The notes under the pieces were generated by a model that was given only the letters and a program-made list of their open reading frames with translations, was not told the origin of the DNA and ran no database searches. A stretch of 36,171 nucleotides of DNA from a virus, in the IMG/VR virus record IMGVR_UViG_3300027969_002550, positions 1 to 36,171 of that record; one strand, given 5' to 3'. The translations under genes were made by a program, and so were the position numbers. Below, piece by piece: positions 8,211 through 15,783 of the stretch (position 1 is its first letter; every line of letters begins with the position of its first letter).

Positions 8211-8948
8211 ATGTCTAAAAAAATTATTGTAGAATCTAAGAATGGTGCAGATAACGTTGACAAGAGTCGCCGTGCAACTAACATTTCAAACCTGAACGAA
8301 GACAAAGTACAGTGGAAGAAGATTGTTGACGGCGACACCAAGAGTACTGTGATTCCTACTATTATGAGTCGCTTGGAAAAGAACTTTGAGTACTACGGAT
8401 TTGGCAGTAAAGATAAAATTGACTTTGTTGCTGTCCAGCGTATGGCTAAAAAATATCTAGAAGCCGATGCATGGTTGCAGATCGATTACTGTAGAGACAG
8501 TACTAGACAAAGCATCGACGAAAGCGTACAAACTGCGACCCTTGAAAAGTACATTAACGACTCATTTAAAAACATTCCCAATGGCAAAGAAGTTCCGTTT
8601 AATGGCAAGATTGTTTCAAAGAAAGAAGCAGTGGGGCTAAATGGCAAACAGATCAAAGCTCGAAGTGTTGATGCTGTAGGCGAGATAAGCGGGACCAAAG
8701 TAAAGATATTTCAAAAGTATTCAAAAGTCGCAGGCAGTGGGCAATCACACCAGACACTGGAGACACAAAATTGGCTTGAGGAGTGTTTTAAGATTGAAGA
8801 CAAATCTATTTTATTTGTTGCACAACTAGACGGGGGAGAAGCTGAAAGTCATATTCCAGAACTTCAAACATTGGTAAACGGACATGCAAATATATTTGTT
8901 GGCAACAGTGAACAAGTAATTGACTGGTTAACTTCTATTAATAAATAA
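8211..8948 (+). CDS. Unknown protein next to DNA methyltransferase; possible restriction endonuclease
   Basis: This 245-residue protein is lysine-rich at the N-terminus and soluble. I do not recognise its family. Residues about 165-190 contain SVDAVGEISGTKVKIFQKYSK, where an aspartate, a beta strand and a lysine are spaced somewhat like a PD-(D/E)xK core, and the C-terminus (ANIFVGNSEQVIDWL) looks like an alpha/beta edge. Position just before a TSPPYN methyltransferase, with its own strong promoter, is the usual arrangement of a type II restriction-modification pair. The restriction role is inferred mainly from context. Unrelated phage functions remain possible. Confidence 0.4.
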   Translation: MSKKIIVESKNGADNVDKSRRATNISNLNEDKVQWKKIVDGDTKSTVIPTIMSRLEKNFEYYGFGSKDKIDFVAVQRMAKKYLEADAWLQIDYCRDSTRQSIDESVQTATLEKYINDSFKNIPNGKEVPFNGKIVSKKEAVGLNGKQIKARSVDAVGEISGTKVKIFQKYSKVAGSGQSHQTLETQNWLEECFKIEDKSILFVAQLDGGEAESHIPELQTLVNGHANIFVGNSEQVIDWLTSINK

Positions 8949-8950
8949 AC

Positions 8951-8985
8951 ACACTATCGGTTTGCTGAAAATGCCGCGATAGTGT
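8951..8985 (+). terminator. Hairpin between restriction-like and methyltransferase genes
   Basis: ACACTATCG (8951-8959) pairs with CGATAGTGT (8977-8985), a perfect 9-bp stem with a 17-base loop. No T-run follows, so it may be a processing site, a translational operator for the methyltransferase, or a DNA-binding site for a controller protein. Confidence 0.5.
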
Positions 8986-9004
8986 CAACTGAAAAAGGTA
9001 TATT

Positions 9005-10027
9005 ATGAACTATGAATTACATCTACACGACTGTGTAGACTGGATGAACTCTCAAGCAGAGAAATCCATACCCTGCATTATCACTTCCCCACCTTACAAT
9101 CTCGACATCAAGTATGGCAAGTATGCTGACGATCTGCCACGTGACAGTTATTTAAAATGGCTACATGATGTGGCTGTGGCCATGAAGCGAGTGCTGACTG
9201 ATGATGGCCAATTGTTTTTAAATGTAGGCTATTCCAATATAGATCCTTGGGTGGCAATGGATGTTGCTCAGGTATTCCGGCAGGTGTTTGTGTTGCAGAA
9301 TAACATCACATGGGTCAAACACATTGCAGTAAATGATCAAGGATATGGACAATACAAGCCTATTTCAAGTGATAGATTCTCTAGCGCCACAACTGAATCA
9401 ATATTCCATTTTACCAAAGAAGGCACGGTCAAAGTTGATAGACTTGCCATTGGTCAAAGAAACAAGGCAGAAGGCTATAAGTATCCAGAACTCTACAGCG
9501 AAAGTAGACACATCGCCACTCAGAGGCGCAAGTCAGCTAGACGATTGGGCTTTGACAATTGGATGGGTATCAAGGCCAAAGGTACTGTTGAACAATTGGC
9601 AGAGTTTGAAACCATGCTTGCTGACGGATTAAAAAAGAATCCTTATGACCCGGACAAGAAAAAGTGTATAGGTAATGCGTGGTTCATTCCATACACACCA
9701 ACATCAAAATTAGCAAAAGAAATGGGTGCTGAGAACGATACAGGCACCCGAGACGGCAGTAGGGGCGGACATCCTGCAACATTTCCAGAAACCCTGCCCG
9801 AAATGTGTATCAAGTTCAGTGGCATACCTACAGGCAGTCGAGTCTATGATCCCTTTATTGGAACAGGTACCACTGTTTTGGCTGCTGTTAAAAATGGCAT
9901 GTACGGTATTGGCACAGACATTGACTCCAATTATCTAGCATTTTGTGAACGTAGATTGGATAATATGCTCAATCCAAAATCAGATAAGTCCAACAACATT
10001 TTGGATAGTCTTTTAGAAAGTGATTGA
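9005..10027 (+). CDS. DNA methyltransferase, beta class (N4-cytosine or N6-adenine)
   Basis: This 340-residue amino-methyltransferase has motif IV TSPPYN (27-32) near the N-terminus and the S-adenosylmethionine motif I YDPFIGTGTT near residue 280, the order of the beta class. SPPY is more frequent in N4-cytosine enzymes but also occurs in N6-adenine ones. It is complete. The middle portion (about 130-230) is the likely target-recognition region. It could protect phage DNA from host restriction or pair with the upstream gene. The stop codon TGA at 10025-10027 lies within the -35 box of the next promoter. Confidence 0.9.
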   Translation: MNYELHLHDCVDWMNSQAEKSIPCIITSPPYNLDIKYGKYADDLPRDSYLKWLHDVAVAMKRVLTDDGQLFLNVGYSNIDPWVAMDVAQVFRQVFVLQNNITWVKHIAVNDQGYGQYKPISSDRFSSATTESIFHFTKEGTVKVDRLAIGQRNKAEGYKYPELYSESRHIATQRRKSARRLGFDNWMGIKAKGTVEQLAEFETMLADGLKKNPYDPDKKKCIGNAWFIPYTPTSKLAKEMGAENDTGTRDGSRGGHPATFPETLPEMCIKFSGIPTGSRVYDPFIGTGTTVLAAVKNGMYGIGTDIDSNYLAFCERRLDNMLNPKSDKSNNILDSLLESD

Positions 10028-10052
10028 CAAACTTGCCTATTGGTGTTATACT
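10024..10052 (+). promoter_or_regulatory. Sigma70-type promoter for DNA ligase
   Basis: TTGACA 10024-10029 and TATACT 10047-10052, spacer 17. The TGA in the -35 is the stop codon of the methyltransferase. Confidence 0.85.
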
Positions 10053-10082
10053 ATTAGCATAGTAAACGATTAGGAGCAGAGA

Positions 10083-11402
10083 TTGCGCACACAACCACAG
10101 ACAGTGATTCAACAGCTGGAAGCTGACAACAGCCGTTTGAGCAAGGAACAAATACTAGACATGGCCGCTAAGGAAGGACTCACAGAGTTCTTTGAAGGCT
10201 TGCGTATGGCACTAGATGGCTTATATACGTTTGGCGTCAAGCAAGTACCTATCAAAGAACAAGACGAAGGACAGGGTCTCAGTTGGGACAACTTCCTTGA
10301 ACTAGCAGACAGTCTTTACCGTAGACGTCTTACAGGCCATGCAGCCAAAGATGCCATTGAGTTGGCAATGAATGTTGCTACTAAAGAACAGTGGAACGAT
10401 TGGTATCGTCGCATTCTTATCAAAGACATGCGAGCAGGCTTTAGTGAAAAGACTGTGAACAAGGTACTAAAGATACATGAAGGCATTGCTCCTGTTCCTG
10501 TATTCGAAGTCATGTTGGCACACGATGGTGCCAATCACGACAAGAAGATTGCAGGCAAGAAACTACTCGAACCTAAATTAGACGGAGTTCGTGCTATCAC
10601 TGTAGTTGACTTTGAAAGTCGTACTGCTACAATGTACACACGCAATGGCAAAGTGTTAGACAACTTTGGACACATTACAGACTATCTAGAAAAGCATATG
10701 GATGAGATTGGTCGTTCATATGTGTTAGACGGTGAAGTTGTAAGCAATTCATTCCAGGATCTCATGAAACAGGTCCACCGTAAATCAGATGTGCAGGCAC
10801 AAGATGCACGTCTATGCCTGTTCGATGTTGTTCCACTTGTGGAGTTCAAAGCTGGCAAGAGTGTGATGGCACAGCGTCGACGTTCTAAGTTCCTCAAAGA
10901 GAATTTTAACAATCTGTTTGGGGATAGTGGCTGTATTGAAATTATTCCGCAGATTGAAGTTAACCTAGACGAGTTTCTGGGTGATATCGAATACAAGGAC
11001 TACAACAAGAAAATGGTTGCCGAAGGCTTCGAAGGCATTATGATCAAAGACCCAGAGGCCAAATATGAATGTAAAAGATCTGTTTCGTGGCTCAAACAAA
11101 AGCCTTTCATTGAAGTTTCACTCACGGTCCGAGAAGTGGAAGAAGGTACTGGAAGAAATGTTGGACGTCTTGGTGCATTTGTCTGCGAGGGCGTCGACGA
11201 TGATAAGACAATTTGCGTCAATGTGGGTAGTGGTTTTAGCGATGGGGATCGTGGCTCTTATTGGGCGGAACGTGATACAGTGGTTGGGCAGGTAGTAGAA
11301 GTACGTGCCGATGCAGTCACCCAGAATCAAGACGGTACCTATAGTCTACGCTTTCCACGCTTCCTTCGATTCCGTGGCTTCATTGCCGGGGAGAAGATCT
11401 AA
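10083..11402 (+). CDS. ATP-dependent DNA ligase (T4 gp30-like)
   Basis: It seals nicks in duplex DNA through a lysine-AMP intermediate. Motif I EPKLDGVRA places the adenylated lysine at K165. Motif III is VLDGEV, motif IV EGFEGIMIKD and motif V SWLKQKPF; an OB-fold domain follows to residue 439. Length and layout match the T4-type ligase, including the N-terminal helical DNA-binding region of about 150 residues. The start is TTG 10083, preceded by AGGAGCAGAG; no in-frame ATG lies near the ribosome site. It heads a run of small genes to 12226. Confidence 0.93.
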   Translation: MRTQPQTVIQQLEADNSRLSKEQILDMAAKEGLTEFFEGLRMALDGLYTFGVKQVPIKEQDEGQGLSWDNFLELADSLYRRRLTGHAAKDAIELAMNVATKEQWNDWYRRILIKDMRAGFSEKTVNKVLKIHEGIAPVPVFEVMLAHDGANHDKKIAGKKLLEPKLDGVRAITVVDFESRTATMYTRNGKVLDNFGHITDYLEKHMDEIGRSYVLDGEVVSNSFQDLMKQVHRKSDVQAQDARLCLFDVVPLVEFKAGKSVMAQRRRSKFLKENFNNLFGDSGCIEIIPQIEVNLDEFLGDIEYKDYNKKMVAEGFEGIMIKDPEAKYECKRSVSWLKQKPFIEVSLTVREVEEGTGRNVGRLGAFVCEGVDDDKTICVNVGSGFSDGDRGSYWAERDTVVGQVVEVRADAVTQNQDGTYSLRFPRFLRFRGFIAGEKI

Positions 11403-11668
11403 TGAAAGAACAAATTGGATTTATTCGTTGGTGGTGCTCAAAGTTAGAGATATGGCAATGGATCTTGTTGGCTAGTCTGGTTCTTAACGTAGGCAGTCTG
11501 TTTGCCATAGGCACAGAAATATCCTCTAATATGAATCTAGTCGGAATGATTCTGTTGCTGATAGTATTTTTTAAATGGTTTATGTTGGATCCTTTGAAAA
11601 CCAGTTGGACTCGTTATAAAGAACAACGAAACTCTTTATTAACTACTATCAAAGAAAGTGACAAATAA
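11402..11668 (+). CDS. Small two-helix membrane protein
   Basis: The 88-residue protein has two predicted membrane segments (about 18-36 and 42-60) and a basic, polar C-terminal tail. Its ATG overlaps the ligase stop by one base. No family recognised. The C-terminal LLTTIKESDK resembles the end of the 12280 product (LLTSIKESE), which may be chance or shared ancestry. Confidence 0.7.
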   Translation: MKEQIGFIRWWCSKLEIWQWILLASLVLNVGSLFAIGTEISSNMNLVGMILLLIVFFKWFMLDPLKTSWTRYKEQRNSLLTTIKESDK

Positions 11669-11669
11669 A

Positions 11670-11918
11670 ATGGCTTATGATTTTACAGAGTTAGATAAAG
11701 TGGTTGCAGGTTGGAAAGCTAACGAAGCAAAATACGATTTTCAAAGCATACAGCCAAACAACATCACAATGATCAACGGCGGCAAAGAAATGCTTCGTGT
11801 TGCTGAGGATGGATTCTATATTCGAGGCGAAAAGGTTCCTGTAGATGACAAGGAAGCTGCCACAGTGTATAATGCTTTCAAAGAGTTCCTAGTTTGGAAC
11901 AGATTAAGCAGAGAATGA
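11670..11918 (+). CDS. Hypothetical 82-residue protein
   Basis: It starts MAYDFTELDKVVAGW at ATG 11670, one base after the previous stop. A longer GTG start at 11658 would run into the upstream gene and is less likely. The fold looks alpha/beta: NITMINGGKEMLRVAEDGFYIRGEKV resembles small phage proteins that bind or present beta strands. No function assigned. Confidence 0.7.
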   Translation: MAYDFTELDKVVAGWKANEAKYDFQSIQPNNITMINGGKEMLRVAEDGFYIRGEKVPVDDKEAATVYNAFKEFLVWNRLSRE

Positions 11919-12226
11919 CCGCCGACCCCAACAAATTTTGGACAGTGCTCAAAGGTGCAGAGCACTACTGCCATAAACTAGCCCAAGAAATGCAGGCTGT
12001 GCATGGTAGACAAAAAAAGTTTCACCGTAAGGTAGATCAATCAATTTATTTTATTATGGAGAATTTCACAGATCAAGAAGTGGTCAACTGTGTGCATACT
12101 TGGTTAAAGATATATGGCTTGCCTGTAGATCCAAATCAATTGAATTCATTTGATGACTTTCATGCCAAATACGGTATAGGACTATTACCAAATGCTGAGT
12201 TGATAAAAAACATAAAACCCTATTGA
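11915..12226 (+). CDS. Hypothetical 103-residue protein
   Basis: ATG 11915 overlaps the previous stop (ATGA) and starts MTADPNKFWTVLKGAEHYCHKLA. An upstream TTG 11894 extends the frame but lacks support. It is a mixed helical protein of unknown role. The TGA stop at 12224-12226 lies in the -35 box of the next promoter. Confidence 0.7.
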   Translation: MTADPNKFWTVLKGAEHYCHKLAQEMQAVHGRQKKFHRKVDQSIYFIMENFTDQEVVNCVHTWLKIYGLPVDPNQLNSFDDFHAKYGIGLLPNAELIKNIKPY

Positions 12227-12251
12227 CTTTTTTCTAACAAGACTGTATAAT
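12223..12251 (+). promoter_or_regulatory. Sigma70-type promoter for 12280-13163
   Basis: TTGACT 12223-12228, TATAAT 12246-12251, spacer 17; the -35 contains the upstream stop codon. Confidence 0.8.
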
Positions 12252-12279
12252 ATACACATAGCAACAAAGAGAGACTGAT

Positions 12280-12615
12280 ATGAGCGGCTGGAATACCATT
12301 CAACGAATGAAACGTGTTGAACAAGCAGTTGACGAGCTGGGCTTCAAGTTCAGCAAGAGTAAGCACTCAGATTGGACAGAAGATCACGGTGCTCTGAGTC
12401 TTGTACCAAAAGACTCAGAAGCTCTTCCAATTTACAGTCGTGATGCTGAATTATTTGTGGGCAGTCTTGAGCGCCTAGAAGATTGGTTGGCAGGTGTTAA
12501 GTGGGCTCGAGACTACGACATGCTGTTGCGATTGAGCAACGATACCAAGAGGGCTCGCAAAGAGCAAGATGAGAGAAATAAAAAATTGTTAACTTCTATA
12601 AAGGAATCAGAATGA
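12280..12615 (+). CDS. Hypothetical phage protein, 111 residues
   Basis: It starts at ATG 12280 after AGAGAGACTGAT. The sequence MSGWNTIQRMKRVEQAVDELGFKFSKSKHSDWTEDHGALSLVPKD is of a type seen in T4-like marine phages, without known function. A central acidic/aromatic region is followed by a basic helical tail. It overlaps the next gene by 4 bases (ATGA). Confidence 0.75.
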   Translation: MSGWNTIQRMKRVEQAVDELGFKFSKSKHSDWTEDHGALSLVPKDSEALPIYSRDAELFVGSLERLEDWLAGVKWARDYDMLLRLSNDTKRARKEQDERNKKLLTSIKESE

Positions 12616-13163
12616 TCACGATGAAAGAATGGATGGAGTTGGTTGACTATAAAATCACTGAGGGCAGTGATTACATGTGGTCATGTTATGGACCTAATGC
12701 CTATACACTAGACTCGTGGAACGGTGAGCAGGATGGCTATAGTTTTAGCATTGTGTTCAGTACCAAAAGCCAAAAGGTCTACGAAGTCAGCATGTGCGAC
12801 TATACTAATAACCGTGCCTATCGCATGATCAATCCTAAAAATGTTGAGAAACAACGTAAGGAATCTGAGTCTAAAAGTGTATTGGCCAACCAGGCCTGGG
12901 ATGATGTCAACTATATTGATTTGGATGTGGCTGATGACTTCATTCAAAAGGCTCTAGCTATCCGGGCTGGTGAACCCTATGACACTCGAGTGTCAGTACC
13001 AGTCGACTTCACAGACGAAGAACTCTTGACCTATATGAAGATTGCACATGAACGTGATATCACATTCAATCAATTGGTTGAAGACGCTCTTCGAGAAGCT
13101 ATTAAGCATCATTTGCCAGAGCTCAATGCTTGGCCGTTTGATGACGAGGAAGAGTTGATTTAG
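12612..13163 (+). CDS. Hypothetical protein with C-terminal ribbon-helix-helix-like segment
   Basis: The 183-residue protein has two parts. Residues 1-115 form an alpha/beta domain with several tyrosines and tryptophans. Residues about 135-170 (VSVPVDFTDEELLTYMKIAH, then FNQLVEDALREAIKHH) match the strand-helix-helix pattern of ribbon-helix-helix DNA-binding domains. It may regulate phage transcription. ATG 12612 is coupled to the upstream stop; ATG 12621 is an alternative. The last 41 bases overlap the convergent radical SAM gene. Confidence 0.72.
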   Translation: MITMKEWMELVDYKITEGSDYMWSCYGPNAYTLDSWNGEQDGYSFSIVFSTKSQKVYEVSMCDYTNNRAYRMINPKNVEKQRKESESKSVLANQAWDDVNYIDLDVADDFIQKALAIRAGEPYDTRVSVPVDFTDEELLTYMKIAHERDITFNQLVEDALREAIKHHLPELNAWPFDDEEELI

Positions 13164-14052
13164 TTGCCAGTATATCAAAACTATTTCTACATGCGTTTAA
13201 TGTACAGGGCTTAGGCTGAGTGGGCCACACTATGTTTTTATCTTTGATATTACCCATAAAGCCACCCTGCCTGCAATGTCCTCTGTAGACTCTACCCCAG
13301 GCATCGACTACTACCTGTTCGATGCCTGCCCAACATTCATACCCTTCAAATTTGTTTCTACCTTCTAGTACCAATGTTTGGTAATCAGTGTATTCCACAT
13401 TGGCTTCTGTTGTTATCTTGATATCGCCGTGTTGTTTTTTCAGTTGCACAATTTGTTCTTGTGTGTATTCTTTAGGGCTCGTATTGAATACGGGATCATC
13501 GAACAACATACGCCTGTTGAGCCTGATATAGGGCCACTTTAGCTGTATTTTGTCATAGACTGCTTGGCTGTCTTCCCAGGTATCCTTTAGCATGTTTAGA
13601 TTGACTGTGACAGATATTCCAGCATCCACGGCAGCGTTGACTGCTAGTAAAAAATGTGCGGGACTGGTATGTTCAGGATGATATTCTATCAGTATGTCGT
13701 TGACTACTGCTAGATACTCCTGCCAACGATTCAACCCTAGATTGGCATTGGTTCTAATGTGAGTTTCACAGCCCTGACTGTGTGCATGAGTTAGTAGCTC
13801 TAGAAAGTCTGTCCACTCTGTGACTTCGCCTCCTGTGAATTCTATCCTAGGTGTCTTGTTTTGATTGACTGCAAAGAACACAGCATCGGTGACAAATTGT
13901 TTACAGTCATTGAGGTAGGGCAAATCAATATTGCCCTTGCGTATAATATCATGGCAATAGGAACAGGCCCATGAGCAGTGATTCATCAACCACCAATTAA
14001 TATAAAACTTATTCTGTGGTCGTGTGCTGGCAACCAGCTTCACACCATCCAC
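13123..14052 (-). CDS. Radical SAM protein with SPASM-like C-terminus
   Basis: This 309-residue protein has the [4Fe-4S] motif CxxxCxxC at C26, C30 and C33 (HCSWACSYCH), EFTGGEVTEW for S-adenosylmethionine contacts, and a (beta/alpha) core. The C-terminal part (CWAGIEQVVVDAWGRVYRGHC, GFMGNIKD, PCTLNACR) resembles a SPASM or twitch cluster-binding region used by peptide-modifying enzymes. The substrate is unknown. It is the last gene in the minus operon with halogenase and nitrilase, so modification of a peptide or virion protein is possible. It overlaps the AlgH gene by 13 bases at its start, and the convergent plus gene by 41 bases at its end. Confidence 0.85.
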   Translation of the reverse strand: MDGVKLVASTRPQNKFYINWWLMNHCSWACSYCHDIIRKGNIDLPYLNDCKQFVTDAVFFAVNQNKTPRIEFTGGEVTEWTDFLELLTHAHSQGCETHIRTNANLGLNRWQEYLAVVNDILIEYHPEHTSPAHFLLAVNAAVDAGISVTVNLNMLKDTWEDSQAVYDKIQLKWPYIRLNRRMLFDDPVFNTSPKEYTQEQIVQLKKQHGDIKITTEANVEYTDYQTLVLEGRNKFEGYECWAGIEQVVVDAWGRVYRGHCRQGGFMGNIKDKNIVWPTQPKPCTLNACRNSFDILATKSTLPRHQTAKH

Positions 14053-14597
14053 GAGTCCACCGCTTGTTGACTACATATACTGCAACTACTGCTCCATAGT
14101 TGCTCTGGTTCAAGATCTGTAATCCAATTTGGATCTGGATGTTTCACTGCCAACCAGCTAGACCTGTGACCCCAGGGTTCTTCTCCCTCTATTTCAGCAT
14201 CCAACTGCCCTGCATCCCAAGTAGCATGACCAATCATGATACGAAATCGTTTGGGCCACACACCTTTACTCAGCTGATGAAACATTTCTTCGTGACTTGT
14301 TATATTCCAATGCTCGTTGATCTGCATGGTATTGCTCACTGACCAATCTTTATCGTGAAGCATCCATACTGTGCTTAGGCTTACAGGGCCACCCCAGTAC
14401 AAGGGTTGGTCATTGACAAACTCTAGGCCTAGAGGTTTAACTATTTCATTTAGTGTATAGTCAGTCTGCCGGTTTAGGCAAAGTGCATAAGCACCACGGG
14501 TGTTGTAGTGTGTTAGGAATAACACACTTTTGTTAAATCTAGGATCCGGCATATTGGGCGGTGCTACTATGATATCACCTGCTGCAACTTTGATCAT
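14040..14597 (-). CDS. YqgE/AlgH family protein (UPF0301)
   Basis: This 185-residue protein matches the DUF179 family: AAGDIIVAPPNMPDPRFNKS, LFLTHYNTRGAYALCLNR, YWGGPVS, LHDKDWS, and GHATWDAGQLDAEIEGEEPW near residues 120-140. The family is widespread in bacteria without a settled biochemical role; AlgH was linked to alginate regulation. The C-terminal SSSCSICSQQAVDSWMV has cysteines not usual for the family. Its start is 6 bases from the stop of the upstream gene at 14604. Confidence 0.85.
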   Translation of the reverse strand: MIKVAAGDIIVAPPNMPDPRFNKSVLFLTHYNTRGAYALCLNRQTDYTLNEIVKPLGLEFVNDQPLYWGGPVSLSTVWMLHDKDWSVSNTMQINEHWNITSHEEMFHQLSKGVWPKRFRIMIGHATWDAGQLDAEIEGEEPWGHRSSWLAVKHPDPNWITDLEPEQLWSSSCSICSQQAVDSWMV

Positions 14598-14603
14598 CTA
14601 GGG

Positions 14604-15128
14604 TTAACTCCAGTCTGGTAGAGGGCCGCCATACTTCTTGCCCTTGATCTTTTTGCCTTTTACTGTGGTTCGCTCGTTGCCAATTTTATGGCTCTTATTA
14701 CCGTGTCGTCCACGATAGCCCTGACTCTTGCATGATGCCAGCTGACTGGCTCCTAGTGCAGCATTGGGCTTGCCGCTGGTGCATAGGGCACGACTGGCAG
14801 GCTCTTCTTCTAGATCTGCGTCTTCATCTAGATCACCTTCTACCACATCGTCAGTTTCTGCTCCTGTGCCGTTGAACATGAGGTCGTCGTTGATGGGAAA
14901 GTCTAGATCCATAAAGCGTTCTGGCAGCTGACTGTTGGCAATAATGAACTCCAGTTCTTCTTGAGTTGGGTGTACCTTGAGCAGGACCTTGGCAGCTTCG
15001 TCATGTGCTTCACCGTTTTCCCACACGTTGATATCATAGTGATTCTTGTAGAGTTCTGCCACGGCCTGCATGACCTTGTGGTAGTCTGTGGTGAAAATGT
15101 TTTCTTGTAGTATTTCGTTAATACGCAT
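14604..15128 (-). CDS. Hypothetical protein with basic C-terminal SHKIGN/KGKKYGGPLPDWS domain
   Basis: The start is ATG 15128 (MRINEILQENIF), which leaves 4 bases after the upstream stop; a longer start at 15155 would overlap the upstream gene. Residues 1-90 are helical and acidic, 90-110 strongly acidic (GDLDEDADLEEE). The C-terminus is small and basic: SRALCTSGKPNAALGASQLASC, KSHKIGNERTTV, KGKKIKGKKYGG. Similar basic tails are familiar to me from marine phage proteins, but I cannot name the family. Acidic-then-basic halves suggest nucleic acid or protein-complex binding. Confidence 0.72.
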   Translation of the reverse strand: MRINEILQENIFTTDYHKVMQAVAELYKNHYDINVWENGEAHDEAAKVLLKVHPTQEELEFIIANSQLPERFMDLDFPINDDLMFNGTGAETDDVVEGDLDEDADLEEEPASRALCTSGKPNAALGASQLASCKSQGYRGRHGNKSHKIGNERTTVKGKKIKGKKYGGPLPDWS

Positions 15129-15132
15129 GTTG

Positions 15133-15369
15133 TTATCCCAGTTGAGCCACAGCATAAACAGCCATGACCAAAGCAGTCTTTAGTTCTAGGTCCGCACACT
15201 CTCGATCCAGAGCATCCATGCGGGCCACATCTCTGCAGAGTTCTTGATACTCACCAGCTGTGATCTGTTGTGTGTTCACTGCTTCTGTTAGTTGCAGTAC
15301 ATATTGAGCCCTGGCTGAGATAGCTGGGTCCGGGCTAGTGGCTAATTGGCTAAGCGCATCAATACTCAT
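15133..15369 (-). CDS. Hypothetical helical protein, 78 residues
   Basis: Alpha-helical, starting MSIDALSQLATSPDPAISARAQYVLQLTEAV. The single mildly hydrophobic end (ALVMAVYAVAQLG) is too short for a sure membrane helix. It follows the lipoprotein gene with a one-base overlap, so a paired function such as a cell-lysis or envelope role is conceivable. No recognised family. Confidence 0.65.
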   Translation of the reverse strand: MSIDALSQLATSPDPAISARAQYVLQLTEAVNTQQITAGEYQELCRDVARMDALDRECADLELKTALVMAVYAVAQLG

Positions 15370-15758
15370 TAGAATCTTCCTAGTATAACGTCAGCAGCTC
15401 TAGCTGCCTGCTCTTGTAAAGCTCGTTTCTTTAGATCACAGTAGACTCTACTGGCATCTTGTTGTTGTGTACGAGTCACAAAGTCCGCTACTGATTCCTG
15501 CATGGGCTTGATGATGCGTATAACGTCTTGATTGCGTATGCCCGCTGATTCTGAATACAATTCAAACCAACGTAGGTCACGTTGTATGGCCACGGCCTGA
15601 ACGTGCTGTGATCTAGCACAGTCTAAAGAGTCTACACTCATTCTAACATCTATGATCTTTTGACTTTGATTCACATCGTTGAAGCTGGGTATCCAGGTCT
15701 GTATTGTGGCACAGCCCGAAAGCATCGTGAAGGCAAGAGCAGCAATTAAGTTTTTCAT
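15369..15758 (-). CDS. Small lipoprotein (possible outer spanin)
   Basis: ATG 15758 gives MKNLIAALAFTMLSGCATIQ: basic residue, hydrophobic core, lipobox LSGC with the acylated cysteine at about residue 16. The mature part of about 113 residues is helical and rich in glutamine and arginine. Phage lipoproteins of this size serve as outer-membrane spanins or superinfection-exclusion factors; the role is inferred. A longer start at 15779 would put seven residues before the signal and is less likely. Confidence 0.75.
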   Translation of the reverse strand: MKNLIAALAFTMLSGCATIQTWIPSFNDVNQSQKIIDVRMSVDSLDCARSQHVQAVAIQRDLRWFELYSESAGIRNQDVIRIIKPMQESVADFVTRTQQQDASRVYCDLKKRALQEQAARAADVILGRF

Positions 15759-15783
15759 ACTAATATTTACCAATTGCAACCGA

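Noticed and set aside
11065-11330. Frames of 70-76 codons on both strands within the ligase gene
   Set aside because: They lie within the ligase OB-fold region and match shadow frames; the ligase motifs define the real frame.
15763-15771. Late promoter (GGTAAATA) for the lipoprotein gene
   Set aside because: It differs from NATAAATA in the second position and would start transcription inside the start codon.
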